DNA of 15,861 nucleotides. Source: Thiobacillaceae bacterium. GTDB lineage: Bacteria > Pseudomonadota > Gammaproteobacteria > Burkholderiales > Thiobacillaceae. Position 1 is the first letter of the stretch. Every line of letters starts with the position of its first letter. This document shows, piece after piece, positions 1 to 6,809 of the stretch. The notes below the pieces were generated by a model, which saw only the letters and a list, made by a program, of their open reading frames with translations, searched no databases and was not told the DNA's origin. The translations under genes and the position numbers were made by a program. The stretch is taken from NCBI GenBank assembly GCA_024643305.1, contig JAHENE010000016.1:1-15861 (forward strand). Reading direction: 5' to 3'.

Positions 1-1
1 C

Positions 2-304
2 CATATCACCCCTGAAATGTTGCAGGCCAAGCTAAGCAATCCGGTCACCCTTTACGCATCCCCAACCTGCGGCACCCCCTGTGACCGGGTAAAAGCCCAT
101 CTTGCTCGCCGCAACATACCCTACAGCAGCAAAGACCCCTCTTCCGACAAAAATGCCGAGGCGGCCATACGCAAGCCCGATGGGAAAATACTTGTCCCCA
201 CGCTAGTGGTCGGGAACGAGAAAATTGAAGGCTACGCAGAATCAGAACTGGACGCAGCGCTGGACAAGGCTGGCTATCCCCCCCCAAGCGTCGCCGTTCG
301 CTGA
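2..304 (+). CDS. Glutaredoxin/thioredoxin-fold protein, 5' end missing
   Basis: Probable thiol-disulfide or glutathione-linked redox protein. The reading frame stays open to the left edge (codons for HITPE precede the first Met at 17), so the gene very likely begins outside the window. From that Met, residues 8-13 (NPVTLY) look like the first strand of a glutaredoxin fold. CGTPC at residues 18-22 sits where the redox site belongs. VPTLVVG near residue 60 supplies the cis-proline and next strand. The C-terminal part (EGYAESELDAALDKAG) matches the closing helix of the fold. The cysteines are spaced CxxxC rather than the usual CxxC. From family knowledge, betaproteobacterial proteins of this type often carry a secreted DUF4124 domain in front of the glutaredoxin part; that would fit the missing N-terminus but is not shown here. 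xth follows 39 bases later on the same strand. Confidence 0.75.
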   Translation, partial: HITPEMLQAKLSNPVTLYASPTCGTPCDRVKAHLARRNIPYSSKDPSSDKNAEAAIRKPDGKILVPTLVVGNEKIEGYAESELDAALDKAGYPPPSVAVR

Positions 305-326
305 AAAAACCGGTACGCGAACAACG

Positions 327-343
327 GCCGGTAAAATACCGGC
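327..343 (+). promoter_or_regulatory. Candidate promoter -10 inside a short dyad before xth
   Basis: GCCGG (327-331) and CCGGC (339-343) are inverted repeats that flank TAAAATA. The second arm touches the ATG at 344. If TAAAAT at 332-337 is a sigma-70 -10 box, transcription would begin at or next to the A of the start codon, giving a leaderless or nearly leaderless mRNA. No good -35 hexamer is seen at the right distance, so this is a suggestion supported mainly by the same hexamer before other genes in the window. Confidence 0.35.
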
Positions 344-1111
344 ATGAAAATCTCTGCCTGGAACGTCAACTCGCTCAAAGTCCGGCTGCCCCAATTGTTG
401 GACTTTCTCTCTACGCGCCAACCGGATGTGGTGTGCTTGCAGGAAACCAAGCTCGAAGACCACAACTTTCCCCGTGCCGAAATCGAGGCTGCCGGATATC
501 AGGTCGCGTTTTCCGGTCAAAAAACCTACAACGGCGTGGCCATTCTTTCGAACGCGCCGCTACTCGAAGTACAAACCGGCATACCTGGTTTTGATGACGA
601 ACAAAAACGGGTAATTGCCTCAACTGTAGGCGATACGCGCGTCGTTTGCGTCTACATCCCCAACGGCCAGAGCGTGGACTCGGATAAATACCAGTACAAG
701 CTCAAGTGGTTGGCGGCGCTGACAACCTGGCTGAAAGAGGAATTAAAGACGCATCCCAAGCTTGCATTGCTTGGCGACTACAACATCGCGCCTGAAGACC
801 GTGATGTGCATGACCCCGTTGCCTGGAAGGGCCAGGTGCTGTGCTCAGAACCCGAACGCGAAGCGTTCAGGAAACTGCTGGGGCTGGGACTAAAAGACAG
901 CTTTCGGCTGTTTGCGCAGCCGGAAAAAAATTTCAGCTGGTGGGATTACCGCATGATGGGCTTCCGCCGCAACCACGGTCTGCGCATCGACCATATCCTG
1001 CTGTCAGAGCCACTTGCCGTTACCTGCACCGAAAGCAGCATCGACCGCGACATGCGCAAGTTGGAGCGGCCTTCTGACCATGCACCGGTGACTGCAACGG
1101 TGCGCATCTGA
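344..1111 (+). CDS. xth: Exodeoxyribonuclease III (AP endonuclease family)
   Basis: DNA repair enzyme of 255 residues, which removes 3' blocking groups, cuts at abasic sites and has 3'-5' exonuclease activity on duplex DNA with a divalent metal. The signatures of the exonuclease-endonuclease-phosphatase fold appear in order: WNVNSL (6-11, Asn7), LQETK (32-36, metal-binding Glu34), GDYNIAPEDRDVHDP from 144 (Asp145, Asn147), WWDYR (199-203), GLRIDHILLS (212-221, Asp216) and PSDHAPV (243-249, Asp245 and His246). The length is close to the usual 250-270. The start is the only sensible ATG; MKISAWNVNS is the standard family beginning. No Shine-Dalgarno sequence precedes it. The gene ends three bases from the convergent hydrolase gene, leaving no room for a separate terminator. 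Whether it is closer to E. coli XthA or to the ExoA type was not resolved. Confidence 0.95.
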   Translation: MKISAWNVNSLKVRLPQLLDFLSTRQPDVVCLQETKLEDHNFPRAEIEAAGYQVAFSGQKTYNGVAILSNAPLLEVQTGIPGFDDEQKRVIASTVGDTRVVCVYIPNGQSVDSDKYQYKLKWLAALTTWLKEELKTHPKLALLGDYNIAPEDRDVHDPVAWKGQVLCSEPEREAFRKLLGLGLKDSFRLFAQPEKNFSWWDYRMMGFRRNHGLRIDHILLSEPLAVTCTESSIDRDMRKLERPSDHAPVTATVRI

Positions 1112-1114
1112 AAA

Positions 1115-2041
1115 TCAAAAATTCGTGGCTTCGACTTCCAGCCAGGTACGGTTGATGTTGCCCCCCATCTGCTCGTCGAAATGCTTGAGCTTCTTCCAGT
1201 CTTTGAGGCTGACTTGTTTTCGCACATCCGATTCTGCACCGCCTGATTTGTAGATTCTGTCCACGCCCGCATAGAAAACAGCCATGCGCTTGTGCATGGC
1301 CATCGCATCCTTCATTGTCATGAGCGGGCCATGTCCGGGAATAATGGTTTTGGCAGGGTACTGCTGTAGCTCTGCCAGGGTTTCCACCCAGTGTTTCACT
1401 TCAGCATCTCGAAATGCCGGAGTTACCGTGTTGACCAGCACATCCCCGGCAATTAGCACCTTGTCGTCCGGCAGCCAAACCAGAAGATCGCCCTTGGTGT
1501 GGGCGGCTTGCGGCACCCACAGCTCCATTTTCACGCCGTTGATTTCAATCGGTGTATGTGTTTGTGACGCATAGGTGCGGCTTGCGGGAACTGGTTTGGT
1601 GTTGGGCAACTTGCGGCCGATGGCATTTTCCGCAATGACAATCCAGTCCGCTCCGGTATCTTCGACGAGTTTCTTGCAGTTTTCAGAACTGATAATTTCC
1701 ACGCCAGGAAATGCAATATTACCCAGGGTGTGATCGCCGTGATGATGTGTATTGATTACATGCGTGATGGGTAGCTTGGTGATCTTTTCCGCTGCATTGC
1801 GGATATGCGCGCCTATTTCGTCTGAAAAACCCGTATCAATGAGAATCGCGCCCTTGTCGCCCAGAATGAGGGTGCTATTGACCATGTAGCCGGCGTTGTG
1901 GGCATTGGGCAGTTCAGTGGGGCCCAGTAGCGCGTAGATGCGATCATTGACCTTTACCGTCTTGACAGCAGGTATGGGTTTGACAAGGGCGGCGCCTGCC
2001 AGAACAGCGACACCAAGCAGCAGTAGAATGATGCGTTTCAT
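1115..2041 (-). CDS. Secreted metallo-beta-lactamase-fold hydrolase
   Basis: A 308-residue zinc hydrolase of the metallo-beta-lactamase superfamily, probably periplasmic. Residues 1-25 form a signal peptide or N-terminal anchor (MKRI, then a run of Leu, Val and Ala). The metal-binding pattern is complete: HxHxDH in THHHGDH (His99, His101, Asp103, His104), His181 in AAHTKGD, Asp200 in LIAGDVLVN and His237 in IIPGHGPL. The segment NAHNAGYMVNSTLILGDKG is typical of the soluble or lipoprotein-like members found beside sulfur and quinoprotein pathways, but the substrate cannot be read from sequence. GGAG lies six bases before the ATG. It lies downstream of ntrC on the same strand, separated by 72 bases with a plausible promoter, so it may be an independent unit. 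The gene meets xth tail to tail. A true beta-lactamase function is possible for this fold but not favoured by anything specific seen. Confidence 0.88.
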   Translation of the reverse strand: MKRIILLLLGVAVLAGAALVKPIPAVKTVKVNDRIYALLGPTELPNAHNAGYMVNSTLILGDKGAILIDTGFSDEIGAHIRNAAEKITKLPITHVINTHHHGDHTLGNIAFPGVEIISSENCKKLVEDTGADWIVIAENAIGRKLPNTKPVPASRTYASQTHTPIEINGVKMELWVPQAAHTKGDLLVWLPDDKVLIAGDVLVNTVTPAFRDAEVKHWVETLAELQQYPAKTIIPGHGPLMTMKDAMAMHKRMAVFYAGVDRIYKSGGAESDVRKQVSLKDWKKLKHFDEQMGGNINRTWLEVEATNF

Positions 2042-2068
2042 AACGGTCTCCGATAAATCCGTGTAGAC

Positions 2069-2098
2069 AGATTAGGTCCGGGCCATAGACGCCGTCAA
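2069..2098 (-). promoter_or_regulatory. Candidate sigma-70 promoter of the MBL-fold hydrolase
   Basis: On the minus strand TTGACG (2098-2093) and TAATCT (2074-2069) are separated by 18 bases. The -35 matches the consensus at five of six positions and the -10 at four of six. The predicted start would lie near 2062, giving a leader of about 20 bases that includes the GGAG ribosome site at 2051-2048. This supports separate transcription from ntrC. Confidence 0.5.
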
Positions 2099-2113
2099 GA
2101 GGAGACCGAGAGA

Positions 2114-3511
2114 CTAGTCCTCACCTCCATTCATGCCCAATTCCTGGATTTTTCTGGTGAGTGTGTTGCGCCCCCAGCCCAGCAACTGCGCAGCTTCAAT
2201 GCGCCTTCCGCCCGTGTGCTTGAGCGCGATCTGTATCAGCGTTCTTTCAAATGCCGGAACGAGTTCATTCAGAATGCCGGTTTCGCCACCAGCAAGCCGC
2301 ATGTCGGCATAGCGCGCAAGACACGCAAGCCAGTCATCGTCCCCTGACACTTTTTCGCCACCAGTCAGATCTGCCGGCAAGTCTTTGGGTTCGATTACCT
2401 GGCCAGGCGCCATGACTGTCAGGTAATGACAAACGTTTTCCATTTGCCTGACGTTGCCCATCCAGGACATGCCGGTCATCAGCTTGAGTGTTGCATCGGA
2501 AAGTTTCTTGGTTTCCACACCCAACTCCCGCGCACTTTTTTGCAAAAAATGTTTTGCCAGCAGCGGTATATCCTCGCGCCGCTCCCGCAATGAGGGCAGC
2601 CTCAGACGAATCACATTGAGGCGGTGATAGAGGTCCTCCCGAAACAAACCCTCTTTTACCCGCGTTTCCAGATCCTGGTGCGTCGCGGCTATCACACGCA
2701 CATTGACCTTGACCGGTGAATGTCCGCCAACACGGTAAAACTGGCCGTCGGCCAACACTCTCAACAAGCGGGTCTGCAACTCGGATGGCATGTCGCCGAT
2801 CTCATCAAGAAATAGCGTGCCGCCATCGGCCTGCTCGAAACGGCCGCGCCGCTGCGCTGCCGCGCCGGTAAACGCACCACGCTCGTGACCGAACAATTCA
2901 GATTCCAATAAGTCTTTAGGAATCGCTGCCGTATTTAGCGCAATGAAAGGTTCGTTGGCACGGTTGCTATGGCGATGCAGCGCATGTGCGACCAGTTCCT
3001 TGCCAGTGCCCGATTCACCGGTAATGAGCACGGTGGCGTTGGATTGCGACAATCTGCCTATCGCCCGGAAAACCTCCTGCATGGCAGGTGCCTGGCCGAG
3101 AATTTCAGGCACCTTGGCCATTTCCTCGCTGGCCTGAACGGTTTCCTGGTTTTGCGCGAGCGCGCGCCGCACAAGCTCCACCGCGGCATCCACATCAAAT
3201 GGTTTGGAAAGGTATTCAAATGCGCCACTCTGGAATGCAGCCACGGCCGAGTCGAGATCGGAATAGGCTGTCATGATGATGACCGGCACGCGCGGCATCG
3301 TTTCCTTGATGTGTTGAAGAAATTCCAGTCCGGAGGGTCCGGGCATGTTGATATCTGAAATTACTGCTGCCGGCCTGCTTTTCTCCAGGCGCGCCAGCGC
3401 CTCGCTGGCGGAATTAAAAACTTCGCATGGAATGTTTTCCCGCTCAAGCGCCTTTTCCAGAACCCAGCGTATGGAACGGTCATCATCAATAATCCACACA
3501 GCGTCATTCAT
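2114..3511 (-). CDS. ntrC: Nitrogen regulation protein NR(I), sigma-54 activator NtrC
   Basis: Response regulator (glnG in enterics) that, when phosphorylated by NtrB under nitrogen limitation, binds upstream enhancers and drives open-complex formation by sigma-54 RNA polymerase. The 465 residues show three domains. The receiver (1-120) has acidic pocket Asp9-Asp11, phospho-acceptor Asp53, Thr81 and Lys103. The AAA+ domain (about 138-375) has Walker A GESGTGKE 165-172, the sigma-54 contact loop GAFTGA 212-217, and Walker B around Asp236-Glu237. The Fis-type DNA-binding domain (about 420-458) has [18 protein letters not shown], nearly the enteric recognition helix. One oddity: the usually conserved WPGNVRQ motif reads WMGNVRQ at 350. 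The start overlaps the end of ntrB by four bases (ATGA), implying coupled translation. Operators matching its helix lie upstream of glnA in this window. Confidence 0.97.
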   Translation of the reverse strand: MNDAVWIIDDDRSIRWVLEKALERENIPCEVFNSASEALARLEKSRPAAVISDINMPGPSGLEFLQHIKETMPRVPVIIMTAYSDLDSAVAAFQSGAFEYLSKPFDVDAAVELVRRALAQNQETVQASEEMAKVPEILGQAPAMQEVFRAIGRLSQSNATVLITGESGTGKELVAHALHRHSNRANEPFIALNTAAIPKDLLESELFGHERGAFTGAAAQRRGRFEQADGGTLFLDEIGDMPSELQTRLLRVLADGQFYRVGGHSPVKVNVRVIAATHQDLETRVKEGLFREDLYHRLNVIRLRLPSLRERREDIPLLAKHFLQKSARELGVETKKLSDATLKLMTGMSWMGNVRQMENVCHYLTVMAPGQVIEPKDLPADLTGGEKVSGDDDWLACLARYADMRLAGGETGILNELVPAFERTLIQIALKHTGGRRIEAAQLLGWGRNTLTRKIQELGMNGGED

Positions 3512-4569
3512 GGTCTGTCACTCACAATCTCAATCGGAAAATATAAGGAAAAAACGGTATGCCCCGGCTGGGAATCAAACTCGATCTCGCCGTTGTTTTG
3601 GGCAACAAGTGTTTGGGCCAGAGGCAATCCCAGCCCACTGCCGCCTTCTCGCCCGCTGACCAGCGGAAAAAAAATCTGCTCACGCAAGGCTTCCGAAATT
3701 CCCGGTCCGTTGTCGATGATGTCGAGTCGAATTGCCAGACGATGGCGACGATTTGCCAACGTGATCTGGCGCATGGCACGAGTGCGGAATGTCAATTCAC
3801 CCTCGCCCTTCATTGCCTGCACCGCATTGCGGGCCACATTGAGCACGGCCTGGATCAATTGCTCGGAGTCGGCCTTGATCTCCGGCAGGCTTACGTCATA
3901 GTCACGTCGGATGCGGATACCGCGCGGCGTTTCCGCCAGAAGCAGGCTCCGCACTCTTTCCAGCACTTCATGTACATTGACCAGCGACATCTTGGGCAGG
4001 CGATGCGGGGTCAGCAGGCGCTCCATCAGCGATTGCAGGCGGTCTGCTTCCTTGATGATGACCTGGGTGTATTCGCGAAGGCTTTCACGCGACAGTTCAT
4101 GTTCCAGCAACTGCGCTGCGCCGCGGATTCCACCTAGCGGATTTTTTATCTCGTGCGCCAGGTTGCGCAGCAGTTCGCGGCTGGCTTCCTGCTGGGCTCG
4201 AATGTTTTCCTGGCGCGCAATCCGCAGTCTCTGGTCAGCAGGGCGCAGTTCCAGCAAGAAAGCATATCCGGGGCCATCGTGCACTGCAATTGTGCATGAA
4301 ACCCTGATGGGCAGATGTCCATTTACCTGCAGCGGCAAATCATGCTCGGTTACGGTCTCGTTGGCTTCGCGTGCTGCATTGATCGATGTGGCCAATTCGG
4401 TGTTGTGCCCGAATAGATTTCCGAATTTTTGCCCGACCAGCAACGCTCCCGACATGCCGATCAAAGTTTCGGCTGCGGAATTCAGGTAAAGGATGCGATC
4501 ATCCTGGCCGACCAGAAGCACGCCGGTGGCGAGAAAATCATAAGCGGCAAAAGCAGGGATGGAGGCCAT
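3508..4569 (-). CDS. ntrB: Nitrogen regulation sensor histidine kinase NR(II), NtrB
   Basis: Cytosolic two-component kinase/phosphatase (glnL in enterics) that controls NtrC phosphorylation, normally under PII control. The 353 residues have no membrane segment. An N-terminal PAS domain (about 5-110) is followed by the dimerisation and phospho-acceptor helix LAHEIKNPLGGIRGA, with His139, the same number as in E. coli. The ATPase domain has the N box NVARNAVQAM (Asn248), the G1 box DNGPGI from Asp286 and the G2 box GREGGSGLGL (306-315). The start ATG is preceded by TAGG seven bases upstream. The gene overlaps ntrC by four bases and lies 40 bases downstream of the DUF4124 gene. A -24/-12 type promoter lies immediately in front, so it may be expressed both by read-through from upstream and from its own sigma-54 promoter. 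Confidence 0.96.
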   Translation of the reverse strand: MASIPAFAAYDFLATGVLLVGQDDRILYLNSAAETLIGMSGALLVGQKFGNLFGHNTELATSINAAREANETVTEHDLPLQVNGHLPIRVSCTIAVHDGPGYAFLLELRPADQRLRIARQENIRAQQEASRELLRNLAHEIKNPLGGIRGAAQLLEHELSRESLREYTQVIIKEADRLQSLMERLLTPHRLPKMSLVNVHEVLERVRSLLLAETPRGIRIRRDYDVSLPEIKADSEQLIQAVLNVARNAVQAMKGEGELTFRTRAMRQITLANRRHRLAIRLDIIDNGPGISEALREQIFFPLVSGREGGSGLGLPLAQTLVAQNNGEIEFDSQPGHTVFSLYFPIEIVSDRP

Positions 4570-4579
4570 GTCCTAACCT

Positions 4580-4595
4580 AGCACTGATTGTGCCA
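4580..4595 (-). promoter_or_regulatory. Candidate sigma-54 (-24/-12) promoter of ntrBC
   Basis: Minus strand TGGCACAATCAGTGCT (4595 down to 4580) has the full -24 hexamer TGGCAC, the strict GG-N10-GC spacing, and GTGCT for the -12 element (consensus TTGCW). It lies in the 40-base gap between the DUF4124 gene and ntrB. With +1 placed 12 bases after the -12 C (4581), transcription would begin at 4569, the A of the ntrB ATG. That is unusual; either the promoter makes a leaderless message or the match is accidental. No NtrC dyad is seen nearby. Confidence 0.45.
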
Positions 4596-4609
4596 GCAGG
4601 CAAAATTCC

Positions 4610-5092
4610 CTATCGGGCAGTACCAAGTTCCTTCTGAATGGCGGCGATGTTACGTTCGTGTCGTTCCACTGCGCTGCGCAGCAGTTTTACCCGCGACTGG
4701 TAAGCGGGGCTGGCCGGGCTTTCCCCCGCCAGGAATTTTTCGCCCGTAGCCAGTTGGCGTTTTGCATCCTCCAAATTTTTTTGCTCGCTGTCGAGTTCTT
4801 CCTCAAGCACCGTACGGCGCACGTCATCGCGTTTTTTCTGGGTAGCGTCATCTATGCGAGGGAAATTTCCCGGGGTAGGTATTCTTGCCCTGCTACCGGT
4901 TGATTTGTGCGGAGCCGGTTCATCGGGGCCGCCATCAACAACGGCCGTGATCTTTGCTCCGGCTGGCACTTCAGCGCGTCTGTCTGTCGCACCTTTGTGG
5001 CCGTTGCTGTCCACATAGAGATATATCCTGGCCTGCGCCGAGGATGCCAGAACAAACAACAAGGGAAGAAAGAAGGAGGTTCGCTTCATCAT
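4610..5092 (-). CDS. Secreted DUF4124-domain protein with C-terminal coiled coil
   Basis: Protein of unknown function, 160 residues. Residues 1-21 are a clear signal peptide (MMKRTS, hydrophobic core, cleavage after SAQA), so it acts in the periplasm or envelope. Residues 22-50 (IYLYVDSNGHKGATDRR) fit the DUF4124 pattern of a short beta domain. A Pro/Gly-rich linker (55-80) leads to charged helices (about 84-120 and 130-157) rich in Glu, Lys, Arg and Gln, predicted as a coiled coil or helical hairpin. The open frame extends to 5119, but Met at 5092 or 5089 begins a proper signal peptide and no ribosome site supports the longer form. It sits between glnA and ntrB on the same strand. From my knowledge of related genomes this placement recurs in betaproteobacteria, yet no role in nitrogen control is shown. 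The glnA terminator lies upstream, so its own promoter is likely, though none is clear. Confidence 0.85.
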   Translation of the reverse strand: MMKRTSFFLPLLFVLASSAQARIYLYVDSNGHKGATDRRAEVPAGAKITAVVDGGPDEPAPHKSTGSRARIPTPGNFPRIDDATQKKRDDVRRTVLEEELDSEQKNLEDAKRQLATGEKFLAGESPASPAYQSRVKLLRSAVERHERNIAAIQKELGTAR

Positions 5093-5100
5093 TATTGGAA

Positions 5101-5116
5101 TGCGGCCTGGGCCGCA
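5101..5116 (-). other. Hairpin in the leader of the DUF4124 gene
   Basis: TGCGGC and GCCGCA form a perfect 6-bp stem with a four-base loop, ending nine bases before the start codon at 5092. The stem occupies the zone where a ribosome site would be expected, and no other Shine-Dalgarno is visible. It lacks a T tract on either side, so it is not a terminator. It could limit translation of the gene or be incidental. Confidence 0.4.
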
Positions 5117-5166
5117 CAAGTGAGATTGCTAACGGCATAAATGGTTCTTTGCTTAAAGATCGCAGA

Positions 5167-5196
5167 AAACAAAAAGGCGGCCCGAAGGCCGCCTTT
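5167..5196 (-). terminator. Rho-independent terminator of glnA
   Basis: AAAGGCGGCC (5173-5182) and GGCCGCCTTT (5187-5196) form a perfect 10-bp GC-rich stem with a four-base loop. On the minus strand it is followed by TTTTTGTTTT. It begins 17 bases after the glnA stop. This should end most glnA transcripts and so partly separate glnA from the DUF4124-ntrBC genes. Confidence 0.93.
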
Positions 5197-5213
5197 CACG
5201 ACATTCAAGCTGA

Positions 5214-6623
5214 TTACAGCGAGTAATACATGTCGAACTCCACCGGGTGGGTGGTCATCCGCATGCGGGTTACGTCCTGCATTTTCAGTGCGATATAGGC
5301 ATCAAGCATGTCGTTGGAGAAAACACCACCGCGGGTCAGGAACTCGCGATCCTTGTCGAGTTCTTCCAGCGCCATTTCCAGGCTGTGGCAGACCTTGGGG
5401 ATCTTGGCTTCTTCTTCGGGCTCCAGATCATACAAGTCCTTGTCTGAAGGATCGCCAGGGTGGATCTTGTTCTGGATGCCATCGAGGCCGGCCATCAGCA
5501 GCGCCGCGAAGCACAGGTAGGGGTTGGCGGTCGGATCGGGGAAGCGGGTCTCGATACGGCGCGCCTTCTCTGAAGCTGCGATAGGAATACGAATCGAAGC
5601 TGAGCGGTTGCGTGCGGAGTAAGCCAGCATCACCGGCGCTTCAAAACCGGGCACCAGACGCTTGTAGGAGTTGGTAGACGGGTTGGTAAGCGCATTAAGT
5701 GCCTTGGCGTGCTTGATGATGCCACCAATGTAGAACAGGCACATTTCGGACAGGCCGGCGTAGCCATTGCCTGCGAACAGGTTCTTGCCGTCTTTCCAGA
5801 TGGACTGGTGCACGTGCATGCCGGAACCGTTGTCGCCAACGATGGGCTTGGGCATGAAGGTGGCGGTCTTGCCGTAGGCATGGGCCACGTTCTGCACCAC
5901 ATACTTCAGGGTCTGGGTCCAGTCAGCGCGGCGAACCAGGGTATTGAATACGGTGCCGATTTCGCACTGGCCAGCAGTGGCCACTTCGTGGTGAAACACT
6001 TCGACCGGAATACCGATTTCTTCCAGCGCCAGCACCATGGCAGCGCGGATATCCTGCAGGGAGTCGACCGGGGGTACCGGGAAGTAGCCGCCCTTCACAC
6101 CAGGACGATGGCCGGTATTGCCGGCTTCGGTCTGTTCCTTGGATGACCAGGAGGCCTCTTCGGAACGCATGGTTACGTGACAACCGGACATGTCAGCATG
6201 CCAGGTCACGGAATCAAAAATGAAGAATTCGGGTTCGGGACCGAAATAGGCAATATCGCCAATGCCGGTGGATTTCAGATACGCTTCAGCGCGACGGGCA
6301 ACGGAACGCGGGTCGCGGTCATAACCTTTGCCGTCGGACGGCTCAATCACGTCACAGGTCAGCACCAGGGTGGACTCATCAAAGAAGGGGTCCATGAACG
6401 CGGTGGCCGGATCCGCCTTCAACAGCATGTCAGAAGCCTGGATGCCTTTCCAGCCAGCGATGGAAGAGCCATCGAAGGGGTGGCCGTTTTCGAACCACTC
6501 TTCGTCCACAATGCGCGCGGGGATGGAAACGTGCTGTTCCTTGCCCTTGGTGTCGGTGAAGCGCAGGTCAACGAATTTGGCTTCGTTATCTGCAATCATT
6601 TTCAAAACATTGGCGACCGCCAT
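5214..6623 (-). CDS. glnA: Glutamine synthetase type I
   Basis: Makes glutamine from glutamate, ammonia and ATP; a cytosolic dodecamer in this family and the central nitrogen-assimilation enzyme. The 469 residues match the GSI-beta length. Visible marks: N-terminal beta-grasp with DGSSIAGW (51-58); catalytic FGPEPEFF (127-134) with metal-binding Glu; [12 protein letters not shown] (259-270), the ATP-binding signature; NRSASIRIP (339-347); and DLYDLEPEE (396-404), in which Tyr398 is the expected adenylylation site. Regulation by GlnE-type adenylylation is therefore likely. AGGAG lies nine bases before the ATG, and [10 protein letters not shown] is the usual family start. Upstream are two NtrC operators and a -24/-12 promoter, so expression should rise under nitrogen limitation through the NtrB/NtrC pair encoded just downstream. 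A strong terminator follows. Confidence 0.98.
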   Translation of the reverse strand: MAVANVLKMIADNEAKFVDLRFTDTKGKEQHVSIPARIVDEEWFENGHPFDGSSIAGWKGIQASDMLLKADPATAFMDPFFDESTLVLTCDVIEPSDGKGYDRDPRSVARRAEAYLKSTGIGDIAYFGPEPEFFIFDSVTWHADMSGCHVTMRSEEASWSSKEQTEAGNTGHRPGVKGGYFPVPPVDSLQDIRAAMVLALEEIGIPVEVFHHEVATAGQCEIGTVFNTLVRRADWTQTLKYVVQNVAHAYGKTATFMPKPIVGDNGSGMHVHQSIWKDGKNLFAGNGYAGLSEMCLFYIGGIIKHAKALNALTNPSTNSYKRLVPGFEAPVMLAYSARNRSASIRIPIAASEKARRIETRFPDPTANPYLCFAALLMAGLDGIQNKIHPGDPSDKDLYDLEPEEEAKIPKVCHSLEMALEELDKDREFLTRGGVFSNDMLDAYIALKMQDVTRMRMTTHPVEFDMYYSL

Positions 6624-6679
6624 GGTAGTGCTCTCCTCAACTCAATCGGATAATGGAAAAAAACGACGGCATGACTACT

Positions 6680-6695
6680 TGCAGAATCCATGCCA
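6680..6695 (-). promoter_or_regulatory. Sigma-54 (-24/-12) promoter of glnA
   Basis: Minus strand TGGCATGGATTCTGCA (6695 down to 6680) keeps the invariant GG-N10-GC spacing and agrees with the consensus TGGCACGNNNNTTGCA except at one base in each element. The predicted start is near 6669, giving a leader of about 46 bases with an AGGAG ribosome site. The two NtrC operators would be centred near -97 and -128, close to the classical glnA arrangement. Confidence 0.75.
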
Positions 6696-6709
6696 CCCGG
6701 AAAATTTCA

Positions 6710-6725
6710 AACAAGCATTGTGCCA
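6710..6725 (-). promoter_or_regulatory. Second, weaker -24/-12-like element upstream of glnA
   Basis: Minus strand TGGCACAATGCTTGTT (6725 down to 6710) has a perfect -24 half, but the -12 half reads GT where GC is expected. It could be a minor promoter, a sigma-54 binding site without activity, or chance. The element at 6680-6695 is the better candidate. Confidence 0.25.
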
Positions 6726-6758
6726 CAAGGCTATAGACAGGGTGCAAGCACAAATTCA

Positions 6759-6773
6759 GCACCATTATGGGGC
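6759..6773. promoter_or_regulatory. NtrC operator, proximal to glnA
   Basis: GCACCATTATGGGGC matches the NtrC dyad GCACC-N5-GGTGC in all but one base of the right half. It is the nearer of two such sites to the glnA promoter, centred about 97 bases upstream of the predicted start. The NtrC encoded in this window has a recognition helix almost like the enteric one, which binds this type of dyad. Confidence 0.8.
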
Positions 6774-6789
6774 GCATGATTTTGATATG

Positions 6790-6804
6790 GCACCATAATG
6801 GTGC
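6790..6804. promoter_or_regulatory. NtrC operator, distal to glnA, perfect dyad
   Basis: GCACCATAATGGTGC has perfect outer half-sites (GCACCAT against ATGGTGC) around a single central base. It starts exactly 31 bases after the first operator, about three helical turns, so two NtrC dimers would sit on the same face of the DNA and could cooperate. It also ends only five bases before the proposed -35 of the rhodanese promoter, so NtrC bound here could affect that gene too. Confidence 0.88.
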
Positions 6805-6809
6805 TGAAT

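Noticed and set aside
296..322. GTTCGC/GCGAAC inverted repeat around the stop of the glutaredoxin-like gene, considered as a terminator
   Set aside because: Only a six-base stem with a 15-base loop and no T tract.
1115..2041. Hydrolase considered as a genuine beta-lactamase resistance gene
   Set aside because: The zinc-binding motifs are shared by the whole superfamily, and nothing in the sequence or neighbourhood points to antibiotic hydrolysis.
3559..4137. Plus-strand open frame of 192 codons opposite ntrB
   Set aside because: It lies entirely antisense to a clear kinase gene and its translation shows no family motif; it is a by-product of GC-rich codon use.
5101..5116. Hairpin considered as a second terminator for glnA
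   Set aside because: No T run follows on the minus strand; the real terminator is at 5167-5196.
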